Shown one piece after another: positions 1 through 5,410 of a stretch of 5,462 nucleotides of DNA (the first letter of the stretch is position 1; each line of letters starts with the position of its first letter). The stretch lies in NCBI GenBank assembly GCA_913061335.1, contig CAJXTP010000200.1:1-5462 (forward strand). Reading direction: 5' to 3'. This DNA comes from an uncultured Loktanella sp. GTDB taxonomy: Bacteria; Pseudomonadota; Alphaproteobacteria; Rhodobacterales; Rhodobacteraceae. Under the pieces are notes generated by a model, which worked only from the letters and a program-made list of their open reading frames with translations, was not told the origin of the DNA and did not search any database. Made by a program: the position numbers and the translations under genes.

Positions 1-29
1 GTGGGCTCGGAGATGTGTATAAGAGGCAG
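1..29 (+). other. Nextera (Tn5 tagmentation) adapter remnant, Read 2 / i7 side
   Basis: Bases 1-29 match the Read 2 Nextera transposase adapter from its GTGGGCTCGG segment through the 19-bp mosaic end, with one mismatch: the mosaic end closes AAGAGGCAG instead of AAGAGACAG (A to G at base 25). This is synthetic library sequence, not genome. Read in frame it gives MGSEMCIRGR, a variant of the familiar adapter-derived peptide MCIRDR. Genomic sequence starts at base 30. Confidence 0.97.
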
Positions 30-774
30 GGCCCCAACTGTCAGCCTGCTGGACGTCACGTTAACATACGGGGACCTGCCAGTTCTGCGTGGCGCAAACT
101 TCACGGCCGCAGCAGGAAAGACGACGGCGCTTGTCGGCGCATCCGGAGCAGGAAAATCCACGGTCTTTAATGTGCTAACAAGGCTTGTTGATCCGACCGG
201 TGGAGCCATCACTATCAACGGAATCAAATCCAATGACCTTAGCCTCACCGACCTGCGCGGGCTGATTTCAGTGGTGTCGCAAGATGCCGCGCTGTTTGAT
301 GAAACCCTGCGTGAAAACATCCTGCTTGGGCAAACCAACGTGTCGGACGCGCAGCTAAAATCCGCGCTTGATGCAGCCCACGTCAGCGACTTTCTGGACC
401 AATTGCCTGTCGGGCTTGATAGCCCTGCTGGACCACGTGGATCAAACCTGTCTGGCGGGCAACGACAGCGTGTTGCCATCGCCCGCGCGCTTTTACGTGA
501 CACGCCTATCTTGCTGCTCGATGAAGCGACCAGCGCGCTTGACACCAAATCGGAATCCATCGTGCAAAAAGCCCTCGAAAAACTGTCAACTGGCCGGACG
601 ACACTGGTAATCGCGCACAGGCTATCGACCATTCGAAACGCTGACAAAATCGTCGTGATGGACCAAGGTCGCGTCGTCGACGAGGGCACACACGCCACGC
701 TTCTGGCTGGCGGGGGCATTTACGCCGACCTGCACGCGCTACAATTTAGCCAAGAAAAGGCACAGACATCATGA
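30..774 (+). CDS. ABC exporter, C-terminal ATP-binding domain (MsbA-like), 5' truncated
   Basis: This is the nucleotide-binding domain of an ABC exporter, which hydrolyses ATP at the inner face of the cytoplasmic membrane to drive export. Counting codons in frame from base 1, the expected elements appear in order: A-loop Tyr23, Walker A GASGAGKST (46-54), Q-loop Gln94, signature LSGGQ (150-154), Walker B ILLLDE (170-175), D-loop SALD (178-181) and H-loop His206. The ending YADLHALQF resembles the end of MsbA-type half transporters, so an N-terminal transmembrane domain has probably been lost to the fragment end; a lipid or lipid-A-like substrate is only inference. The X-loop Glu usual in exporters (GENG/GERG) reads GPRG here. 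The true start is outside the window; the GTG at base 1 and first ten codons are adapter. The stop overlaps the ygfZ start, suggesting one operon. Confidence 0.92.
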
Positions 775-1505
775 GCACTCGCACTGTATTGGCGATCACC
801 GGCACTGACCGGGTGGATTTCCTGCAAGGGCTGATCACAAACGATGTGACCCGCGCGGATGGCGGAATTGTCTATGCCGCGCTCTTGACACCGCAAGGCA
901 AATTCATCGCCGATTTCTTTGTGATCGGCCAACCAGACATCCTATTGATCGACGTCGGCAGCAGCGTGGCCGCAACCCTATTTCAACGATTGTCGATGTA
1001 CCGGTTGCGCGCAGACGTACAAATCAGCGAAACTGCCCTGACAGTATCCCGCGGCACAGGCCCACGTCCTGACGGCGCGCTTGATGACTCGCGCCACGCA
1101 GCACTGGGCTGGCGGTACTACGGCGACCAAGACATCAGCGACGCGACCGTGGACTGGGAAGCTATTGAGGTCGCAAACCTGATCCCCGCGACCGGCATTG
1201 AACTGACGCCAGACACTTACATCCTCGAGGCCAACTTTGAGGCGATCAACGGCGTCGACTTCAAAAAGGGCTGCTTCGTCGGCCAAGAAATCGTCGCGCG
1301 GATGAAGCACAAGGCGACCCTGAAAAAAGGGTTGCGGCGTGTGTCTATCGACGGGGACGCAGCCAGCGGCGACGCGATCATGTCAGGCGACAAACCCGCA
1401 GGCACCCTACACAGCGTGCATGGCAATCAGGGCATCGCCTACCTGCGATTTGACCGGACCGACACAATGACAACACAAAAGGCCAGCCTGCATCTCGCAG
1501 ACTGA
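771..1505 (+). CDS. ygfZ: YgfZ/GcvT-domain folate-binding protein
   Basis: This is a 244-residue member of the YgfZ (COG0354) family, which is related to the aminomethyltransferase GcvT, binds tetrahydrofolate and supports synthesis or repair of certain iron-sulfur proteins in the cytoplasm. The diagnostic motif KGCFVGQE lies at residues 166-173, with the conserved cysteine at 168. The N-terminal part (residues 6-45, including FLQGLITNDV and LTPQGKFIADF) is also typical. At 244 residues it is shorter than the E. coli protein (about 326), as is common in alphaproteobacteria. The ATG overlaps the upstream ABC gene stop as ATGA, and a purine-rich AAAAGG at 755-760 inside that gene can serve as ribosome binding site, so translational coupling is likely. 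A link between the exporter and YgfZ functions is not implied by the sequence. No clear terminator follows. Confidence 0.93.
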   Translation: MSTRTVLAITGTDRVDFLQGLITNDVTRADGGIVYAALLTPQGKFIADFFVIGQPDILLIDVGSSVAATLFQRLSMYRLRADVQISETALTVSRGTGPRPDGALDDSRHAALGWRYYGDQDISDATVDWEAIEVANLIPATGIELTPDTYILEANFEAINGVDFKKGCFVGQEIVARMKHKATLKKGLRRVSIDGDAASGDAIMSGDKPAGTLHSVHGNQGIAYLRFDRTDTMTTQKASLHLAD

Positions 1506-1545
1506 CCTCGCTATTTTTCCGAGCATAGATATGTCCGCCGGAGGC

Positions 1546-1568
1546 ACCAGTTTTCTAAAGAGACTGGT
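1546..1568. other. Small hairpin between the convergent ygfZ and efp ends
   Basis: ACCAGT (1546-1551) pairs with ACTGGT (1563-1568); three more weak pairs (two of them G-U) extend the stem around a 5-base loop. It reaches into the efp stop codon at 1568-1570. There is no T-run after the stem on either strand, so it is not a standard intrinsic terminator. It may help to end or stabilise the two converging transcripts, or may be chance. The rest of the 62-bp spacer (1506-1567) shows nothing recognisable. Confidence 0.3.
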
Positions 1569-2131
1569 TATGCACGCTCAACATATTCAAAGACCTCAGT
1601 GTTCACCACGATGTCTTCGTCTTGGCCAACAAACGGTGGGATCATGACGCGGACGCCGTTATCCAATGTTGCAGGCTTAAAGCTATTTGCGGCAGTCTGA
1701 CCTTTGACCACTGGCTCGGTCTCCGCGACTTTGCAGATAACTTTGAGCGGCACAGACACGTTCAACGCGTCATCGCCGTGATATTCGATCTTTACGATCA
1801 TACCGTCTTGCAAAAATGGGCGGCGATCACCCAGAATATCAGCTGGCAGCGCAATCTGTTCATAGGTTTCAGTGTCCATGAACGTCAGCATATCGTCGAC
1901 TTCAAACAAGAACTGTTGGTCCTTTTGATCCAACCGGACACGTTCAACCTTATCAGCAGATCGGAACCGTTGATTCAGTTTGCGACCATCGCGCAAATTC
2001 TTCATTTCGACCTGTGCGAATGCGCCACCCTTACCGGGTTTAACGTGATCCACTTTTACGGCACCCCAAAGGCCACCCTCGTGTTCCAGCACATTGCCGG
2101 GACGAATTTCATTTCCGTTGATTTTTGGCAT
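1568..2131 (-). CDS. efp: Translation elongation factor P
   Basis: EF-P binds between the P and E sites of the ribosome and relieves stalling at proline stretches. The 187-residue product matches the family length (E. coli 188). Domain I (about 1-65) carries the loop KPGKGGAF with Lys at position 34, the site that receives beta-lysine (EpmA/EpmB) in E. coli; it is Lys and not the Arg of the rhamnosylated EarP type. Two OB-like domains follow, and the C-terminus GVRVMIPPFVGQDEDIVV ends in EYVERA, as in alphaproteobacterial EF-P. No modification enzyme gene is present here, so whether Lys34 is modified is unknown. The start MPKING fits the family; the ribosome binding site (GAAGTGAG just upstream on the minus strand) is weak. 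The gene is a single-gene unit, convergent with ygfZ and divergent from the small gene at 2354. Confidence 0.97.
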   Translation of the reverse strand: MPKINGNEIRPGNVLEHEGGLWGAVKVDHVKPGKGGAFAQVEMKNLRDGRKLNQRFRSADKVERVRLDQKDQQFLFEVDDMLTFMDTETYEQIALPADILGDRRPFLQDGMIVKIEYHGDDALNVSVPLKVICKVAETEPVVKGQTAANSFKPATLDNGVRVMIPPFVGQDEDIVVNTEVFEYVERA

Positions 2132-2183
2132 GGCTCACTTCGTGTCATTATTAAGGCAAAAGGTTGATAGAACGTTGTTGAAA

Positions 2184-2212
2184 CCTATATCTTGGTGGAG
2201 GAAAGCTGGCAA
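2184..2212 (-). promoter_or_regulatory. Predicted sigma-70-type promoter of efp
   Basis: Read on the minus strand, TTGCCA (2212-2207; 5 of 6 to the TTGACA consensus) is followed after exactly 17 bases by TATAGG (2189-2184; 4 of 6 to TATAAT). The predicted transcript start near 2177 would give a leader of about 46 nt before the efp ATG at 2131. The match is by eye; no transcript data are available. Confidence 0.45.
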
Positions 2213-2353
2213 GGTAACTAAATATGCCTTTTGGGCTTCGGGAGCCATGCACTCAGCGCATGACTGCCATTCCAAAAGAGACCCCCCGAATCGGATGGGA
2301 TGTTGCATATTGCGGGTCACGCCAGAATGACAAGAGCAATAAAAGGACGCAAT
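2213..2353 (+). other. Untranslated upstream region of the small gene, with two hairpins
   Basis: This is the gene-free part of the 222-bp divergent spacer that is not used by the efp promoter. It contains two adjoining small stem-loops: GGCT (2234-2237) with AGCC (2243-2246) around a TCGGG loop, then CATGC (2246-2250) with GCATG (2258-2262) around a 7-base loop (base 2246 is shared, so the two compete for it). A run of six C (2283-2288) follows. I found no convincing -35/-10 pair for the plus strand and no match to a known riboswitch or small RNA. It could be a structured 5' leader or a small RNA, or carry no function. Confidence 0.3.
2341..2347 (+). promoter_or_regulatory. Ribosome binding site that sets the start at 2354
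   Basis: The purine run AAAAGGA lies 6 bases before the ATG at 2354. The reading frame stays open back to an ATG at 2300, but no comparable site precedes it, so 2354 is preferred. Confidence 0.7.
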
Positions 2354-2677
2354 ATGAGAGATTTCGTTGACGGCACAGCCTTTAACAACGAACAGGGCAA
2401 CCGCGCTCGCAAATTGTTCGCCGCTGTTGTGCTTGCTGCATTGGACGACGCAATTGCAGATGATAAGAAATATGGCAACGGCCCTGAGCAGATTGCACGC
2501 TGGGCACGGTCACGCGATGGTCGCGAAGTCCTGTCTTGCGCAGGTATCGACCCGAACGAACGCGTTGTAACCGGTTTGATGGATTTTGTTGGCAAAGGTG
2601 TTCGTACCTCTGTGGCTCTATCACGCGAAGAAAGCGAACGCCGTAATGCTGCAGAGCAAGAAGCGCGCGCCGCATAA
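2354..2677 (+). CDS. Small conserved protein of unknown function (DUF6280-like)
   Basis: The product is 107 residues, soluble, without signal peptide or membrane segment. It begins MRDFVDGTAFNNEQGNRARK, followed by an Ala-rich helical stretch (AAVVLAALDDAIADD), a segment with KYGNGPEQIARWARSRDGRE, a single Cys near VLSCAGIDP, and a charged helical tail (SREESERRNAAEQEARAA). From memory it resembles a short Rhodobacteraceae-restricted family annotated DUF6280; the name is tentative and no function is known to me. The family-like N-terminus and the good ribosome binding site at 2341-2347 both support this start rather than the one at 2300. It is transcribed alone, divergent from efp, and ends 41 bp before a strong terminator, so it looks like a single-gene unit. 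Confidence 0.8.
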   Translation: MRDFVDGTAFNNEQGNRARKLFAAVVLAALDDAIADDKKYGNGPEQIARWARSRDGREVLSCAGIDPNERVVTGLMDFVGKGVRTSVALSREESERRNAAEQEARAA

Positions 2678-2718
2678 ACGACTAAAGATACACTGCGCCC
2701 TGCGAGGCACTGCTTATA

Positions 2719-2754
2719 AAAAAGCGCGGTCCTGATGTTCAGGCCGCGTTTTTT
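2719..2754. terminator. Bidirectional rho-independent terminator
   Basis: AAAAA (2719-2723) pairs with TTTTT (2750-2754), G2724 with T2749 as a wobble, CGCGG (2725-2729) with CCGCG (2744-2748), and CCTGA (2731-2735) with TCAGG (2739-2743) around a TGT loop; T2730 is a single bulge. The stem is flanked by A-run and T-run, so it works on both strands. It can stop the plus-strand small gene ending at 2677 and the minus-strand membrane-protein gene, whose stop codon (2755-2753) lies within the T-run. Confidence 0.9.
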
Positions 2755-3328
2755 ATGCGTCGAACATCAGCACAAACATGACTATTGGCGCGAGCTCCAG
2801 CAATGCCACTATGGTGATGCCCCCGCGCATCACACGCCCTTTGAACTTGCGCCATGCGTAAACACTTGCCAGTAAGACGAGCCCGACCTCAATCGGACCA
2901 ACGATGTGGCCATAGTATTTGGGGTTCCAATAGCTGACGGGACTGACAAATTTCCAATTTGTCAGTGGCCAAAAATGCGCCCGCGCATCGTCATTATGCA
3001 GCGGGAAATCCAATGCCAAATGCATCAATGCTGCGCCACAAAGTGCGACCAACACCCCACTACGCGCCATCAATCCGACCACCAACAAAAGCCCCCAAAG
3101 AACAAATGAGTTGTCGATACGAAAGATTGATTGCCAGCTTTCTGAATAGTACATTTGTCCAAACACGACGGTGGGCGATGTCCCTTGGACCAATAACTCC
3201 CACCCAGACAGTAGGTATAACGATAGGTCAGGAATCATTGCACCGGTCAAAGCAGCCGCTGTCACTCCTCGTTTATCCGAATTACCAAATGCCGCGATGC
3301 CAAAAATGAGGTGGGCTGGTGTATTCAT
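2753..3328 (-). CDS. YdjM-like inner-membrane protein, putative metal-dependent hydrolase
   Basis: The product is 191 residues starting MNTPAHLIFG. It has about four to five hydrophobic segments (roughly 21-40, 73-88, 91-107, 139-158, 168-188), so it sits in the cytoplasmic membrane. The pattern His6 in TPAHLIFG, Pro-Asp at 33-34, and HLALDFPLHNDDARAHFWP at 103-121 (His103, Asp107, His111, Asp113, Asp114, His118) recalls the LexA-regulated YdjM / PF04307 group, putative metal-dependent membrane hydrolases with unproven activity. The start is set by AAGGGA (minus strand, 3339-3334), 5 bases before ATG; the frame is open further upstream to 3397 but that would run into cobQ. It is divergent from cobQ. 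I recall relatives being labelled as a cobalamin protein CobQ, probably a name carried over from the neighbour; nothing in the sequence shows amidotransferase or cobalamin function. Confidence 0.75.
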   Translation of the reverse strand: MNTPAHLIFGIAAFGNSDKRGVTAAALTGAMIPDLSLYLLSGWELLVQGTSPTVVFGQMYYSESWQSIFRIDNSFVLWGLLLVVGLMARSGVLVALCGAALMHLALDFPLHNDDARAHFWPLTNWKFVSPVSYWNPKYYGHIVGPIEVGLVLLASVYAWRKFKGRVMRGGITIVALLELAPIVMFVLMFDA

Positions 3329-3380
3329 GATCTTCCCTTGTCCGCATTGCGCCCCTAAACAACTAACGCAGGGGGACGCG
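3329..3380. promoter_or_regulatory. Short divergent spacer with both ribosome binding sites
   Basis: These 52 bp separate the two divergent start codons. A minus-strand AAGGGA (3334-3339) serves the membrane-protein gene and a plus-strand AGGGGGA (3370-3376), 4 bases before ATG 3381, serves cobQ. No good -35/-10 pair was found, and there is no room for a cobalamin riboswitch. The cobQ promoter therefore probably lies in the 5' part of the divergent gene, and vice versa. Confidence 0.6.
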
Positions 3381-4832
3381 ATGACCAAGGCGATCATGAT
3401 TCAAGGAGCCGGCTCGAATGTCGGAAAATCCATGCTTGTTGCGGGGATCGCGCGGGCTTGCGTTCGACGTGGCATGTCGGTGGCCCCTTTTAAGCCACAG
3501 AACATGTCCAACAATGCCGCCGTCACCGCCGATGGCGGCGAGATTGGCCGCGCTCAGGCGCTACAAGCTCTTGCCTGTGGTCTCGACCCAATTGTCGATA
3601 TGAACCCTGTATTATTAAAACCAGAATCAGATATCGGTGCCCAAGTCATTGTGCATGGTAAACGCTTTGCCACGATGAAGGCCCGCGACTACGGCAAGCA
3701 AAAGGAAAAACTGCTCCCTGCTGTGTTGGAAAGCTTTCATCGGCTCGCAGCTGCCTACGATCTGATTATCATTGAGGGCGCAGGTAGCCCAGCAGAGGTA
3801 AACTTACGCGCCGGTGACATCGCCAATATGGGCTTTGCGGCGGCGGCCAATGTGCCGGTCATCTTGATAGGTGACATCGATCGTGGCGGCGTGATCGCAC
3901 AGCTTGTTGGCACCCATGCTGTGTTACCGAGCGATGATCGCGCCCTCATTCGCGGCTTTGGCATTAACAAATTTCGCGGTGATCCAACCCTATTTGCAGA
4001 TGGTATGACTATAATCCAAGATGCGACAGAATGGACTCCACTTGGGATCATTCCGTGGTTCGCAGACGCCTGGAAACTGCCCGCCGAGGATGTGATGGAC
4101 GTGGCCAGCCGCAAGGGTGGCCCCATCAAGATCGTGGTGCCACGCCTGAACCGGATCGCAAACTTTGACGATCTTGACCCTCTTTCCGCCACGCCCGAAG
4201 TCAGCGTCGAAATCATAGAAGCAGGCCGCCCTTTGCCCGGCGATGCGGATCTGATCCTGATTCCAGGATCAAAGTCCACTATTGCCGACCTCGCACATTT
4301 CCGCGCCCAAGGCTGGGACATCGATCTTGCCGCCCACGTGCGACGTGGCGGGCGGGTGTTGGGTATTTGCGGCGGGTATCAGATGCTTGGCAAACGAATT
4401 ATTGACGATGACGGGATCGAAGGGGTGCCTGCGCGCGTGGACGGGCTTGGCCTGCTCGATATCGAAACGGTGATGACACCGCAAAAACGGCTCACACAAT
4501 CGACAGGGATCTATATACCAACGGGCGACGCTGTCGCTGGCTATGAAATCCACATCGGGGAAACATCGGGGCCGGACTGCGGCCGCCCATGGTTAACGCT
4601 TGATGGGCGCAGTGAAGGCGCAGCGTCGCCCGACGGAAAGATCATGGGCTGCTATTTGCACGGGCTGTTCAGCGCAGACGCGTTTCGGGCAGCGTTCTTG
4701 GCGCGGCTTGGGGTTAGCTTGCCGGTGACCAACTATGCGCAGAGCGTCGAAGACACGTTGGACGCGCTCGCCGACCATCTGGAAACCCACATGGATATTG
4801 ATGCGCTTCTTGGCCTCGCAGGGTCCGTTTAG
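3381..4832 (+). CDS. cobQ: Cobyric acid synthase (glutamine-hydrolysing)
   Basis: CobQ amidates the b, d, e and g side chains of adenosylcobyrinic acid a,c-diamide, using ATP and glutamine, to give adenosylcobyric acid in cobalamin synthesis; it is cytoplasmic. The 483-residue length is normal. The N-terminal synthetase domain (about 1-235) has the P-loop GAGSNVGKS (9-17), FKPQNMSNNA (37-46), IEGAGSPAE (131-139) and GDIDRGGVIAQLVGT (164-178). The class I glutamine amidotransferase domain (about 250-440) has PGSKSTIADL (295-304), the nucleophile Cys330 in GICGGYQMLG (328-337), GYEIHIGET (387-395) and His427 in GCYLHGLF (423-430). All key residues are present, so it should be active. The frame is open upstream to 3171, but the P-loop right after MTKAIMIQGAG and the AGGGGGA site before it fix the start at 3381. 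No other cob gene is in the window and no cobalamin riboswitch was seen. Confidence 0.98.
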   Translation: MTKAIMIQGAGSNVGKSMLVAGIARACVRRGMSVAPFKPQNMSNNAAVTADGGEIGRAQALQALACGLDPIVDMNPVLLKPESDIGAQVIVHGKRFATMKARDYGKQKEKLLPAVLESFHRLAAAYDLIIIEGAGSPAEVNLRAGDIANMGFAAAANVPVILIGDIDRGGVIAQLVGTHAVLPSDDRALIRGFGINKFRGDPTLFADGMTIIQDATEWTPLGIIPWFADAWKLPAEDVMDVASRKGGPIKIVVPRLNRIANFDDLDPLSATPEVSVEIIEAGRPLPGDADLILIPGSKSTIADLAHFRAQGWDIDLAAHVRRGGRVLGICGGYQMLGKRIIDDDGIEGVPARVDGLGLLDIETVMTPQKRLTQSTGIYIPTGDAVAGYEIHIGETSGPDCGRPWLTLDGRSEGAASPDGKIMGCYLHGLFSADAFRAAFLARLGVSLPVTNYAQSVEDTLDALADHLETHMDIDALLGLAGSV

Positions 4833-5410
4833 GTAAAGGGTTTTGACGTCAGCGCGTTGTTAATCTCGCGGCGAACCAACTTACGCACATTGCGCGTGAT
4901 CCGTTCACCCATTTCGCCCTGCAATTCCTGACGGACAACATCAACGATCATAACGCGCAAAGCAGCATCATCCATCGTGGTGCCACCAGAAAGATAGGCT
5001 GCAATGCTTTCATCAAGATCGTCGGGGATCGGCCTGCCGTCATCATCGGATTCCAGCAAATCGTCGCCGTAATCTGCGTCAGGATCATCCAAGGCTGTAT
5101 GCCGAAATGTCAGCTCTGGTTCTGGCAGGACTTCATGTAATGTAACCACGTCTGCGATGGATAAAGTTTCGTCCTCAACGACCTCTTCGATATCGCAGTG
5201 TTCGATAACGTCATCGACTTCAGGATCGGCACCCAGATCAGCAAACGCTTCAGCCAACGCGCTGGGTCCAGTTATTTCGCTGCCGTCCGGTTCCCATTCA
5301 TTGCGTTCGTCGGTCACTGCAGCTTCAAGTTCGGCAATAGTTGCCTCAAGGCTGGCACGCTCGGACGCAGACATCGCATCATGAACAAGCGGTTCTTCAA
5401 CTTTTACAAC
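4829..5410 (-). CDS. Acidic protein of unknown function, N-terminus missing
   Basis: 193 codons of the C-terminal part are present; the 5' end is cut by the library adapter at 5411, so the apparent MYKRQ start is not real. About a quarter of the residues are Asp or Glu by hand count. From the break: a short helical, possibly coiled-coil stretch (about 15-36, ERASLEATIAELEAAV), a NEWEPDGSE motif (37-45), a long acidic and probably disordered region (46-148, including DDPDADYGDDLLESDDD), then a C-terminal helical module (149-187, LRVMIVDVVRQELQGEMGER followed by the basic ITRNVRKLVRREI). I recall similar tails in Rhodobacteraceae hypothetical proteins but no function. The layout (acidic linker plus C-terminal helices) is loosely like polar organiser or scaffold proteins; that is speculation. 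No membrane segment is visible. Its TAA stop overlaps the cobQ TAG stop on the other strand, with no terminator between. Confidence 0.75.
   Translation of the reverse strand, partial: VVKVEEPLVHDAMSASERASLEATIAELEAAVTDERNEWEPDGSEITGPSALAEAFADLGADPEVDDVIEHCDIEEVVEDETLSIADVVTLHEVLPEPELTFRHTALDDPDADYGDDLLESDDDGRPIPDDLDESIAAYLSGGTTMDDAALRVMIVDVVRQELQGEMGERITRNVRKLVRREINNALTSKPFT

Noticed and set aside
1506..1570. Intrinsic terminator between ygfZ and efp
   Set aside because: The hairpin at 1546-1568 lacks a T-run on either strand, and CTCG/CGAG at 1507-1523 is only a 4-bp stem; kept only as a weak hairpin.
1622..2167. Long open frame (181 codons) on the plus strand opposite efp
   Set aside because: It lies almost wholly antisense to a clear EF-P gene, has no family-like motif and no good ribosome binding site; a shadow of efp codon bias.
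2959..3309. Plus-strand open frame opposite the YdjM-like gene
   Set aside because: The opposite strand encodes a coherent membrane protein with a His/Asp pattern and a proper ribosome binding site; this frame has neither.
3171..3380. N-terminal extension of cobQ by 70 codons
   Set aside because: It would precede the P-loop with sequence unlike any CobQ, and would overlap the divergent membrane-protein gene; the site AGGGGGA before 3381 supports the shorter form.
3329..3380. Cobalamin riboswitch upstream of cobQ
   Set aside because: Only 52 bp separate the divergent starts and no B12-box-like sequence was seen there.
3755..4321. 188-codon open frame on the minus strand inside cobQ
   Set aside because: It is fully antisense to conserved CobQ motifs and its translation is Ser/Arg/Pro-rich in the way of frame shadows.
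4829..5410. Assignment of the acidic protein as PopZ
   Set aside because: The architecture is only loosely similar; I cannot see the PopZ C-terminal signature, and the N-terminus is missing.
30..5410. A novel defence, mobile or secondary-metabolism system
   Set aside because: I looked on both strands for direct repeats, transposase, integrase, reverse transcriptase, CRISPR-like arrays and toxin-antitoxin pairs and saw none; most genes are housekeeping.
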